A program made the translations under genes and the position numbers. DNA of 7,246 nt from Fibrobacter succinogenes (GTDB taxonomy: Bacteria; Fibrobacterota; Fibrobacteria; Fibrobacterales; CADBQJ01): the NCBI GenBank assembly GCA_902796785.1, contig CADBQJ010000093.1:1-7246 (forward strand), in the 5' to 3' direction. Positions within the stretch are counted from its first letter, which is position 1; every line of letters begins with the position of its first letter. Shown here in pieces: positions 1-5,635 of the stretch. The notes beneath the pieces were generated by a model that worked only from the letters and a program-made list of their open reading frames with translations, was not told the DNA's origin and searched no databases.

Positions 1-143
1 GCCTCGTTCGCGGCGACGAACCAGGAGTCCATCGACTGCGTCTCGCGCACCTGCATCTGCGCGAAGGCGGACGCGGCGCAGAGGAGCGCCGCGGCGAGGC
101 ACGCGCGGAGAAGGCGCGGAAGGCGGTCAGTCGGGCGCGTCAA
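1..143 (-). CDS. Secreted protein following tonB (partial, TTG start); possibly a TPR protein
   Basis: Only the first 47 codons are in the window; the gene runs off the left edge. I chose the TTG at 143-141 because an AAGGAG Shine-Dalgarno sequence (151-156) lies 7 bases upstream and the frame then reads as a clean signal peptide. The peptide has a basic start (MTRPTDRLPRLLR), a hydrophobic core (LAAALLCAASA, about residues 16-26) and an AFA|Q cleavage site after residue 28. The mature protein begins QMQVRETQSMDSW. The start overlaps the end of tonB by 17 bases, so the gene is translationally linked to the TonB operon. In TonB2-type operons the gene after tonB often encodes an exported tetratricopeptide-repeat protein, so that is the likely identity, but no repeat is visible in the part present. 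Confidence 0.7.
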   Translation of the reverse strand, partial: MTRPTDRLPRLLRACLAAALLCAASAFAQMQVRETQSMDSWFVAANE

Positions 144-777
144 AGAAGAACTCCTTGGAATAGCGCTGGCGGACGGGGACGCCGTCGATCTTCGCGGGCT
201 GGAAGCGGTAGCCCTTCATCGCGGCGATCGCCGCGCTCTCGAACCCGTATCCAGGCGGGTCGACCGAGAGCAGCTCGACCGACGAGACCGAGCCGTCGGT
301 CTCCACCACGAGCAGCAGGACCACGTGGCCCGGGACCCGTTCGCGCAGGGCCCGCCTGGGATAGTCGACCTTCGCGCCGGAGAGCTCCACCGCCTGGGCG
401 TCGACCTGGCCCGCCTCGTAGACGACGTTCGAGGCCGCTCCCCCGCCCGCGCCGACGGCCACGCCGCCCGCGCTCCCGGTCCCCGTGGCCAGGGAGAGGT
501 CCATCGAGAAGGCGCGCGAGGGGCCGCCCGCCGTCGCGCGCGGCGCCTTGAGCCTGAGCTGCGAGCGGATCGGCTTGATTTCGCGCCGGTTCTGCCGCTG
601 CCGGGGCTTGACGACCGCCTGGTCGACCTGGACCGGCTCGGAGATCTCCGCCCGCTCGCGCCGCGGGATTTCGCCGAAGAGGGCGTTCAGGACGGGAATG
701 ACGAGAAAGAAGAAGGACTGGACGACCAGCGCGGCGAGGGCGGTCAGGAGGAGGGGCAACGGACGGAGCCGCTTCAT
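127..777 (-). CDS. tonB: TonB family energy-transducing protein
   Basis: This 216-residue protein transmits energy from the inner-membrane ExbB/ExbD motor to outer-membrane TonB-dependent transporters. Residues 7-34 form the single N-terminal membrane anchor after a basic start (MKRLRP). Residues 38-80 are a charged linker rich in Arg, Lys, Gln and Pro, shorter than the long Pro-rich linker of E. coli TonB. A Gly/Ala-rich flexible stretch lies at about 98-116. Residues 138-214 are the TonB C-terminal domain: the YP pair at 139-140, a GHVVLLLVVETDGSV strand region from 150, and GYRFQPAKIDGVPV at 189-202, which matches the family pattern. A GGGAG Shine-Dalgarno site lies 6 bases before the ATG, and only three bases separate it from the exbD stop. 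The short length is typical of TonB2-type proteins. The gene is intact. Confidence 0.9.
   Translation of the reverse strand: MKRLRPLPLLLTALAALVVQSFFFLVIPVLNALFGEIPRRERAEISEPVQVDQAVVKPRQRQNRREIKPIRSQLRLKAPRATAGGPSRAFSMDLSLATGTGSAGGVAVGAGGGAASNVVYEAGQVDAQAVELSGAKVDYPRRALRERVPGHVVLLLVVETDGSVSSVELLSVDPPGYGFESAAIAAMKGYRFQPAKIDGVPVRQRYSKEFFFDAPD
151..156 (-). promoter_or_regulatory. Shine-Dalgarno site that sets the TTG start at 143
   Basis: Read on the minus strand this is AAGGAG, 7 bases before the TTG at 143. It lies inside the last codons of tonB. It is the main reason for choosing a TTG start, since no ATG or GTG in that frame gives a complete signal peptide. Confidence 0.65.
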
Positions 778-780
778 CGC

Positions 781-1185
781 TCACTCCCGCTGCGCCGCGA
801 TCGACACTTTGGCCACGCGCGCCAGGTTGCACTCGTCGAGGACGTCCACCACGAGGCCGGAGGGGGCGTCGCGGTCGGCGATCAGCACCACCGGGCGGTC
901 GGGCGTCTCGCGGACGATGTTCTCGAGGATCCGCCGGAGCGAGGTGAGCGGCACCTGCGCCTCGTTCACGTGGAGCGTCCCCTGGCGGCTGATGCCGATC
1001 ATCACCGCCTCCCGGGAGAGGTCCTGCGCCGTGGAGGCCTTGGGCTTGGTGACGTCCACGCCGGTCTCGCGCGTGAAGGTGCTGGTCACCACGAAGAAGA
1101 TCAGCAGGATGAAGACCATGTCGAGCATCGGCGAGATGTCGATGCCGCTTTCCCTGCGGGAGCGGTTTTCGGCGCGCAGGCTCAT
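781..1185 (-). CDS. exbD: ExbD/TolR biopolymer transport protein
   Basis: This 134-residue inner-membrane protein is the peptidoglycan-side partner of ExbB in the proton-driven motor that powers TonB. A short basic cytoplasmic N-terminus leads into one transmembrane helix (about residues 17-37, DISPMLDMVFILLIFFVVTS). Asp22 within it matches the conserved membrane Asp needed for proton use in ExbD/TolR/MotB-like proteins. The rest is a periplasmic domain with the family pattern VNEAQVPL (73-80) followed by RPVVLIADRDAPSG (97-110). The ATG overlaps the exbB stop in an ATGA arrangement, and GGGAGG precedes it by 7 bases. This shows a translationally coupled operon. Length and motifs are normal. 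It is called ExbD rather than TolR because of the neighbouring tonB and ttpC-like genes. Confidence 0.93.
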   Translation of the reverse strand: MSLRAENRSRRESGIDISPMLDMVFILLIFFVVTSTFTRETGVDVTKPKASTAQDLSREAVMIGISRQGTLHVNEAQVPLTSLRRILENIVRETPDRPVVLIADRDAPSGLVVDVLDECNLARVAKVSIAAQRE

Positions 1186-1739
1186 CGCGCGCCCTCCCCC
1201 GCCGCCCCGTTCTCCAGGGCGACCAGCTCGGACTCGACGGCGTGCCGCAGCGCGCGGGAGCGGTTCCGGAGCCAGGTGTGGGCCATCACGAGCGGGAAGG
1301 CGACCACGAGGCCCGCCTGCGTGGTGAGCAGCGCCTCGGAGATGCCGTCGGCCAGCAGCACGGGGTTGCCGAAGCCGTGCGTCATGATGGTGGCGAAGCT
1401 TTCGCGCATGCCGGTCACCGTCCCCAGCAGCCCGAGCAGCGGCGCGACCGCGGCCAGGCGGCCCAGCGTGCGCAGATGGGCGGCGGTCCGGGGCAGCAGC
1501 CGCGCGCGGACCTCCTCGGAGGCCCATTTCGCGGGCATGCCGTCGTCGCCGCGGATTTCGGCGAAGAGACGCCCGACCTCGCCGGAGATCCCGCGGCGCA
1601 TCGCGCGGAGCTCGCGCCACTGCGAGATGGCGAGGAACCAGGCGGCCAGGCCGGTCAGGAAGAGCGGGACCATGACCCACCCGCCGCGCGCGAGCGTTTC
1701 GCTCACCTCTTCGAAGACCGGCTGGAGGGAGGGGGCCAT
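1182..1739 (-). CDS. exbB: ExbB/TolQ/MotA family proton channel protein (ExbB2-like)
   Basis: This 185-residue inner-membrane protein forms the proton-channel scaffold with ExbD and energises TonB. It has three membrane segments, at about residues 20-39, 92-115 and 131-157. The MotA/TolQ/ExbB signature is clear: PLLGLLGTVTGM (100-111) at the second helix and ISEALLTTQAGLVVAFP (133-149) at the third, including the paired Thr residues thought to line the proton path. A cytoplasmic loop lies between helices 1 and 2. It is shorter than E. coli ExbB, as is usual for the ExbB2 type found next to TtpC. It starts one base after the ttpC-like stop, with a weak GGAAG site before its ATG, so it probably depends on translation of the upstream gene. 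Confidence 0.92.
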   Translation of the reverse strand: MAPSLQPVFEEVSETLARGGWVMVPLFLTGLAAWFLAISQWRELRAMRRGISGEVGRLFAEIRGDDGMPAKWASEEVRARLLPRTAAHLRTLGRLAAVAPLLGLLGTVTGMRESFATIMTHGFGNPVLLADGISEALLTTQAGLVVAFPLVMAHTWLRNRSRALRHAVESELVALENGAAGEGAR

Positions 1740-1740
1740 C

Positions 1741-3147
1741 TTACGCTTCCGTGCGGTGGACGCGGTTGAGGATCGCGAGCGCCCCTTCCTCGGCCTGCGA
1801 GGCGAGGGCGTCGGCGCGGTTGGCGAGGTAGTTGTGGAGGAGCTGGACGGGAATGGCCACCATCAGGCCGAGCTGGGTGGTCACCAGCGCGACGGCGATG
1901 CCGCCGGCGAGCAGCTTGGGGTCGGAGGTGCCGTAGCGGGTGATGACGTCGAAGAGCTGGATCATCCCCAGGACCGTCCCCAGAAGCCCGAGCAGGGGCG
2001 CGGCGCCCCCGAGCACGGAGATGGTGCTGAGGTGCTTCTCGAGCCGGGGCCGTTCGCGCACGAGGATCTCCTCGAGCGCGCCCTCGGCCTCCTCGCGCGT
2101 GGCGGCCTTTTTCGCGGCCGCCTCCATGGCCTCGCGCAGGCGCGCGGAGTTCCGGCGCGCGAGCAGGTTCAACGCGACGAACCGTTCGCCCGAGAGCAGC
2201 AGGGCCAGCAGCGCCAGCGCGGCGATGGGCCAGCTCAGCGCGCCCCCCTTCTCGAAGAGGTCGGCCACGTAGCCGACCGCGCCGTCGCGGGATTCGCCGC
2301 CGGCGTCGCCCAGGTCGAGCGGCGAGAGGAGGATGTCGCCCGGGACCTGGACGAGCTTCGCGGAGTCGGCCGGGCCGGAGAGGCTTTCGAGCGCCTTGCG
2401 GACGGCGAGCGCGGTCTCCTCGCCCAGCCGGTCGTTCCAGCGGAAGGAGCGGCGGTTCTTCTCGATCCGGGTCAGCATGATGGCGGGCGCCCCCTCGGGG
2501 CCGGGCACGTCGCGCAGCGCGAGCACGTCGCCCAGCCGGAGCAGGGTCCCCTGCCGGAGCTTCTCGCCGCTCAGGAGCTCGCCCTTCGAGAGGACGATCT
2601 CGCGGCTGGCGCGGATCTCGCGGACCGCCAGCGAGTAGAGCGCTTCGAAGACCTTTTCGGGCTTGTCCTTGACGAGGGCGAGCGTTTCGGAGGCGCGGTT
2701 GAAGGCGGCGATCCGCTCGTTCGACTCCAGGCCGAGCCCTTCGTCGGTCGCCTGGCGGAGCTCCTGGAGCTTGCCGCCCTGTTCGGAAAGCGAGAGGAAG
2801 CGGGCGCGGGCGCCTTCGACGGCCTGCTGGCCCTGGGCCACCTCGGCCTGGACGGCGCGGAGGTCGTCCATCAGGCGCGACTTGCGCTCGCCGGCGGTCT
2901 CGAGCTCCAGGCGGGCCTCCTCCAGCCGGCGGTTGAGCTCCTCGCGCTTTTCGTTCGCGGCGCGGCGTTCCTCCCAGCGGTCCACCACGATCTTGTCGCG
3001 CTTGCGGCGGAGGTCCTCGAGCTGGCTCTGGAGCGACTGCAGCTTGATCTGGCGCTGGACGGCCTTCTGCTCCTCCTCGTTCTGCTGCGCGAAGAGGGGC
3101 GCGGCCAGGAGCGAGCAGGCCAGCAGCGCGGAAAGAAGCGCTCTCAT
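1741..3147 (-). CDS. ttpC: TtpC-like protein: periplasmic coiled-coil domain fused to an ExbB/TolQ domain
   Basis: This 468-residue protein is a second, extended ExbB-type subunit of a TonB2 system. In Vibrio, TtpC is needed for TonB2-dependent transport. A signal peptide (MRALLSALLACSLLAAPLFA, cut before QQ at 21) is followed by a coiled coil at about 24-120 and a small mixed domain at about 160-290. The ExbB/TolQ unit comes next, with membrane helices near 302-325, 374-400 and 413-438. The signature PLLGLLGTVLGM is at 384-395, and a GIAVALVTTQLGLMVAIP stretch begins at 416. The ATG at 3147 overlaps the stop of the DUF3450 gene by four bases (ATGA) and follows a perfect AAGGAGG at 3154-3160, spaced by 6, the strongest ribosome site in the operon. 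Residues 202-255 resemble the end of the neighbouring DUF3450 protein. Confidence 0.88.
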   Translation of the reverse strand: MRALLSALLACSLLAAPLFAQQNEEEQKAVQRQIKLQSLQSQLEDLRRKRDKIVVDRWEERRAANEKREELNRRLEEARLELETAGERKSRLMDDLRAVQAEVAQGQQAVEGARARFLSLSEQGGKLQELRQATDEGLGLESNERIAAFNRASETLALVKDKPEKVFEALYSLAVREIRASREIVLSKGELLSGEKLRQGTLLRLGDVLALRDVPGPEGAPAIMLTRIEKNRRSFRWNDRLGEETALAVRKALESLSGPADSAKLVQVPGDILLSPLDLGDAGGESRDGAVGYVADLFEKGGALSWPIAALALLALLLSGERFVALNLLARRNSARLREAMEAAAKKAATREEAEGALEEILVRERPRLEKHLSTISVLGGAAPLLGLLGTVLGMIQLFDVITRYGTSDPKLLAGGIAVALVTTQLGLMVAIPVQLLHNYLANRADALASQAEEGALAILNRVHRTEA

Positions 3148-3980
3148 CGGTCGCCTCCTTCCGCCTTCGAACGGACGGCCGAGGCCTGCACGGGAATCGG
3201 CACCAGGGCGGGCGCGCTCTTCCCTTCGGAGACCTTCAGCGCCTCGCGGACGGCGGCGCGCGCGTCGCTCTCGTCGGAGAGGCGGCGCCAGAGCCACTCG
3301 TCGCCCGAGCGGGTCATCAGGTGCACTTCGCGCCCGTCGTCGGAGACGAAGGCCATGAAGACGGCGCCCAGCCGGAGGTACTTTCCGGAGAGCTCCCCTT
3401 CGGGCGTGGCGAGCGTGCCGGACCAGTTTTCCGCGCCGCTTCCGGAGCGGAGGACGGCCAGCAGCATCGACCAGAGGCGGTCGGTCCCCTCTTCGGGGGA
3501 GATGGCGCCGACGGAGAGCTGCTCCTTCAGCGCCTCGAGCGAGCGGAGCCGCTCCTCGCGGGCGTAGGGGAAGTCGGCCTTCACCAGCTCGGCGAGGCTG
3601 TCGGCGTATCCGGCGAGGAAGCGGTTGTGGTCGTCGTGCCGCTTGGCGTACCAGCGGGCCGTGGAGATCTGGCGCGTGCGGGCGGCCTCGAGCCGGCGCA
3701 GCTCGGCCGCGAGGGAGTCGGTCTGGGCCTTGACGACCGCCTTTTCGGACTGGAGCCGCTTGAGCCGCTCGTTGGCCGAGACCGCGAAGGTGTTGTCGCG
3801 CTCCTGCTCGCGCTGGCGGAGCTTCTGCTCGCGGTCGATCTCCTCCTGGACCAGGCGGAGCTGGCGCCGGAGTTCGGCTTCGTCCTGCGCGAAAAGCGAG
3901 GCGGGAAGCGAGGTCAGAACCGCCGCGCAGAGGGCGACCAGGGTCGTCCCGAAGCGGCGATGCCGGAAAATTGGTCTCAT
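3144..3980 (-). CDS. DUF3450 family periplasmic coiled-coil protein, first gene of the TonB2-type operon
   Basis: This 278-residue protein is exported. Its signal peptide has a basic start (MRPIFRHRRFG), a hydrophobic core at about 11-27, and an LFA|QD cleavage site after residue 31. Residues 33-105 are a highly charged heptad-rich coiled coil. The rest is a globular domain with KADFPYAREERLRSL (134-148) and YLRLGAVFMAF (201-211), which match the DUF3450 family pattern. Such proteins are commonly encoded just before ttpC-exbB-exbD-tonB and are thought to work with that complex in the periplasm; the exact role is not established. I chose the ATG at 3980 because the signal peptide begins there. 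An AAGGG-like site lies 5 bases upstream. Longer open frame upstream (to 4310) runs through tcdA in antisense and is not coding. Confidence 0.85.
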   Translation of the reverse strand: MRPIFRHRRFGTTLVALCAAVLTSLPASLFAQDEAELRRQLRLVQEEIDREQKLRQREQERDNTFAVSANERLKRLQSEKAVVKAQTDSLAAELRRLEAARTRQISTARWYAKRHDDHNRFLAGYADSLAELVKADFPYAREERLRSLEALKEQLSVGAISPEEGTDRLWSMLLAVLRSGSGAENWSGTLATPEGELSGKYLRLGAVFMAFVSDDGREVHLMTRSGDEWLWRRLSDESDARAAVREALKVSEGKSAPALVPIPVQASAVRSKAEGGDR

Positions 3981-4085
3981 AAGCGCCCTTTGTGCCCTTG
4001 GATCCTGTGGAAATCTACAATTTGGCCGCCGCCGGGACAGCCCGGACGGGGCCGAAATCGCCTTTCTCCGACTAAATTTGCGACG
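3981..4085. promoter_or_regulatory. Divergent promoter region between the TonB operon and tcdA
   Basis: These 105 bases separate two divergent start codons and must hold both promoters. The ends are more AT-rich than the GC-rich centre (4024-4053). On the minus strand, TAGATT at 4012-4017 is a possible -10 element (4 of 6) without a convincing -35. On the plus strand, TAAATTTG at 4073-4080 includes a possible -10 (TAAATT) only 7 bases before the tcdA ATG. No Fur-box-like palindrome was seen, so iron control of the TonB operon is not supported here. Confidence 0.4.
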
Positions 4086-4841
4086 ATGGAAAACTCCTCT
4101 CTCCGCTCGCCCGAAGGGGCCGACTCCAGGCTGGAGCTCCTGCTGGGACGCGACGCGCTCGACGCCCTGGCCGCCCGGCGCGTGCTGCTGGTCGGCGTGG
4201 GCGGCGTGGGCTCCTGGTGCGCCGAGGCGCTCGTCCGCTCCGGCGTCCGGCGGATCGCCCTGATGGACGACGACGTCGTGGCCCCGAGCAACCTCAACCG
4301 CCAGCTCCACGCCACGGTCCCCGCGCTCGGGACGCGCAAGCCCGCCGCCATGGCGCGCCGCCTGCGCGAGGTGGTCCCGGAATGCGAGACCGAGGAGATC
4401 GACGCCTTCTTCGGCGCGGACTCCCCTCTCCGGCTGGCCGACTACGACCTGGTGGTGGACGCCATCGACACGCTGCGCAGCAAGACCGAACTGGCGCTCC
4501 GCGCGGCCCGCGAGGGCGTCCCCTTCGTCTCGTCGATGGGAGCGGCCCGCAAGCTCGACCCCACGCAGGTGCGCGTCGCCTCGATCTGGAAGACGGACGG
4601 CGACCCGCTCGCCCGCGAGATGCGCATCCGCCTGCGCCGCGAGGGCTTCTCCGGCGACTACCCCTGCGTCTACAGCGCGGAACGTCCGGTCGGGGGCGTG
4701 ATCCCGCCGGAGAGCGCGCCCGCGGGGACCCTCCGCAAGACGGTCTGCGGAACCGCCGCGCCCGTGGTGGCCGCGTTCGGCATGGCGCTCGCCTCCGTCG
4801 CCCTGCGCCTGCTGCTCGGCCTCCCCGCGGAATCCCGCTGA
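4086..4841 (+). CDS. tcdA: tRNA threonylcarbamoyladenosine dehydratase (TcdA/CsdL, ThiF/E1-like fold)
   Basis: This 251-residue protein belongs to the ThiF/MoeB/E1 fold. TcdA uses ATP to convert t6A at position 37 of ANN-decoding tRNAs to the cyclic form ct6A in the cytoplasm. The nucleotide-binding loop GVGGVGSWCAEALVRSG is at 37-53, followed by acidic DDD at 61-63 and NLNRQ at 69-73. DAIDTLRSKTEL (115-126) matches the adenylate-site Asp region. LDPTQVRVASIWKTDGDPLA (147-166) and DYPCVYSAERP (181-191) are typical of TcdA rather than of ThiF or MoeB. The C-terminal hydrophobic segment (GTAAPVVAAFGMALASVALR, 222-241) matches the membrane-associating helix of this family. The usual zinc CxxC pairs of MoeB are absent, as expected for TcdA. 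The ATG at 4086 has no Shine-Dalgarno sequence. Length is close to the family norm (~265). Confidence 0.88.
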   Translation: MENSSLRSPEGADSRLELLLGRDALDALAARRVLLVGVGGVGSWCAEALVRSGVRRIALMDDDVVAPSNLNRQLHATVPALGTRKPAAMARRLREVVPECETEEIDAFFGADSPLRLADYDLVVDAIDTLRSKTELALRAAREGVPFVSSMGAARKLDPTQVRVASIWKTDGDPLAREMRIRLRREGFSGDYPCVYSAERPVGGVIPPESAPAGTLRKTVCGTAAPVVAAFGMALASVALRLLLGLPAESR

Positions 4842-4865
4842 GGCGGCGCGGCCGGGGAAAAGAAG

Positions 4866-4888
4866 AGGACCTCTCGCGGAGAGGTCCT
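4866..4888. terminator. Bidirectional intrinsic terminator between tcdA and the RHH gene
   Basis: A perfect 10-bp inverted repeat, AGGACCTCTC / GAGAGGTCCT, closes on a GCG loop. It lies between two convergent genes, 24 bases after the tcdA stop and 23 bases beyond the stop of the minus-strand gene. On the minus strand it is followed by TCTTCTTTTCC, a good U-rich tract. On the plus strand the tract is short (TTTCG). It probably serves both genes, more strongly for the minus strand. Confidence 0.85.
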
Positions 4889-4911
4889 TTCGCGTTCGGT
4901 CGCGACGGAAA

Positions 4912-5217
4912 TCAGCCCTTCATCCAGGCGGCCTTCCGGTCCATTTCGGCCATCAGGTGGCGGACGACGCGGGTCTGCCAGCCCTTGCCGGTCTTCTTGA
5001 GGTAGCCGTAGAGCTCGGGCGGCATGCGCAGCGAGATGTTGCTGCCCACGCGGCCGTTGGGGGAAAGGGTGGGGCGTCCGCGGCGGGGCTTCTTCGTCCC
5101 CCGGGCGGCGGCCTTCGGCGCGGTCTTGCGCGAGGCGGCCTTGGCGGGGCTCTTCTTGGCGGCGGCCCTGGCGACGGGTTTCCTGGCGGGCTTCTGGGAC
5201 GTTTTCTTGACGGCCAT
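4912..5217 (-). CDS. Histone-H1-like tail with AT-hook fused to a BrnA-like ribbon-helix-helix domain
   Basis: This 101-residue protein has two clear parts. Residues 1-48 are rich in Lys, Ala, Arg and Pro (18 basic residues, no Asp or Glu before residue 68), like the tails of bacterial histone-H1-like proteins. PRRGRPT (44-50) contains the GRP core of an AT-hook. Residues 59-95 look like a ribbon-helix-helix DNA-binding domain: SNISLRMPPELYGYLKK as strand and first helix, then GKGWQTRVVRHLMAEM. The GKGWQTR turn resembles BrnA antitoxins. No BrnT toxin gene lies beside it. The start at 5217 follows GGAG by 6 bases; a longer frame to 5271 would lack a ribosome site and would overlap the promoter. 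The role is probably DNA binding, as a regulator or nucleoid protein; the exact function is unknown. Confidence 0.82.
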   Translation of the reverse strand: MAVKKTSQKPARKPVARAAAKKSPAKAASRKTAPKAAARGTKKPRRGRPTLSPNGRVGSNISLRMPPELYGYLKKTGKGWQTRVVRHLMAEMDRKAAWMKG

Positions 5218-5254
5218 TCTGGTCTCCGGACGGTTCTGTCTTTCTTTTCGGTGG

Positions 5255-5276
5255 CGATAACATAGGCACATTATCG
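5255..5276. repeat. Inverted repeat CGATAA-N10-TTATCG over the RHH promoter, candidate operator
   Basis: Six-base perfect arms, CGATAA (5255-5260) and TTATCG (5271-5276), are separated by 10 bases. One arm overlaps the -10 element and the other lies in the spacer of the promoter above, so a protein bound here would block RNA polymerase. RHH proteins bind palindromes as paired dimers and often repress their own gene, so this is a plausible self-control site. That assignment is inference. Confidence 0.5.
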
Positions 5277-5287
5277 TCTTTTGTCAA
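5259..5287 (-). promoter_or_regulatory. Sigma70-type promoter of the RHH gene
   Basis: On the minus strand a perfect -35 TTGACA (5287-5282) is followed 17 bases later by a -10 TATGTT (5264-5259, 4 of 6). This predicts a transcript start near 5252 and a leader of about 35 bases before the ATG at 5217. It is the best promoter match in the window. Confidence 0.75.
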
Positions 5288-5370
5288 GAAGATCGGCCGC
5301 GCGAACGTATGGATAAAAAACGGAGAGGGCGCGGGGCGCGAAAAGTTCTATGTTTCGTCCATCGAGAACA

Positions 5371-5377
5371 AAAGGAG
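5371..5377 (+). promoter_or_regulatory. Shine-Dalgarno site for the accB-like gene
   Basis: AAAGGAG lies 6 bases before the ATG at 5384. It decides the start: the open frame extends upstream to 5309, but that earlier ATG has no ribosome site and would add 25 residues that do not fit the BCCP N-terminus. I found no convincing promoter for this operon between 5288 and 5370; TATGTT at 5349-5354 is a possible -10 without a -35. Confidence 0.75.
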
Positions 5378-5383
5378 TCCCGG

Positions 5384-5611
5384 ATGAACAACGAGGAAAT
5401 CAAACAACTGATGCTGGTCTTCGCCCACCTCGACATCGGAGAGCTGAAGATCACGAAGGGGGACTTCTCCATCGAACTGAAGGCCCGCCCCCAGGACGAC
5501 TGCTGCTGCGACTGCGATTGCGACTGCGATTGCGACGACGACTGCTGCTGCGGCGGCCACGACGACTGCTGCTGCGGCGACGCGGAAAAGGCCGAAGACG
5601 CGGACAAATAA
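5384..5611 (+). CDS. Small BCCP-N-terminal-like protein with a Cys/Asp-rich tail
   Basis: This 75-residue protein is the first gene of an accD-accA operon. Residues 1-34 (from MNNEEIKQLM to SIELKA) follow the helix-then-strand pattern at the start of the biotin carboxyl carrier protein AccB: IKxL, a helix, then LKITKGDFSIELK. The AccB linker and biotinyl domain, with its EAMKM biotin site, are absent. Instead residues 40-64 contain 13 Cys and 9 Asp with one His and two Gly. The layout is DDCCC, then alternating Cys-Asp, then DDCCC, GGH and DDCCC, so the DDCCC module occurs at 38-42, 52-56 and 60-64. The end is acidic (AEKAEDADK). The reading frame is clear, with a good ribosome site. The tail looks able to bind metal; function is unknown. 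It cannot carry biotin, so a separate AccB must exist if the cell makes acetyl-CoA carboxylase. Confidence 0.82.
   Translation: MNNEEIKQLMLVFAHLDIGELKITKGDFSIELKARPQDDCCCDCDCDCDCDDDCCCGGHDDCCCGDAEKAEDADK
5507..5536 (+). repeat. Five tandem TGCGAY hexanucleotides encoding Cys-Asp repeats
   Basis: Five consecutive six-base units (TGCGAC or TGCGAT in alternation) encode Cys-Asp pairs at residues 42-51 of the small protein. A related 16-base block, GACGACTGCTGCTGCG, occurs three times, starting at 5495, 5537 and 5561. Gain or loss of whole units would keep the frame. Confidence 0.9.
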
Positions 5612-5635
5612 CCCCGGCTCCGGCCCGGCGCGCCG

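Noticed and set aside
325..3567. A 1080-residue open frame on the plus strand
   Set aside because: It runs antisense to tonB, exbD, exbB, ttpC-like and DUF3450, all of which have family motifs, signal peptides and ribosome sites. Long antisense frames are expected in GC-rich genes.
4024..4053. GC-rich dyads (CCGGG-ACAG-CCCGG) between the TonB operon and tcdA
   Set aside because: Five-base stems are expected by chance in this GC-rich sequence, and no known regulatory element matches.
5218..5383. A BrnT-type toxin gene beside the BrnA-like gene
   Set aside because: The region upstream of the RHH gene is an intergenic promoter region, and downstream is a terminator then tcdA. No toxin-like frame is present.
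5384..5635. Loss of the AccB biotinyl domain through a frameshift
   Set aside because: No frame between the tail and accD contains a biotinyl domain or an EAMKM-like motif, and only 24 bases separate the two genes, so there is no room for it.
5384..5635. A missed AccD zinc ribbon upstream of the ATG at 5636
   Set aside because: The same frame upstream is the Cys/Asp-rich protein, whose Cys spacing is not two CxxC pairs, and the other frames show no such pairs.
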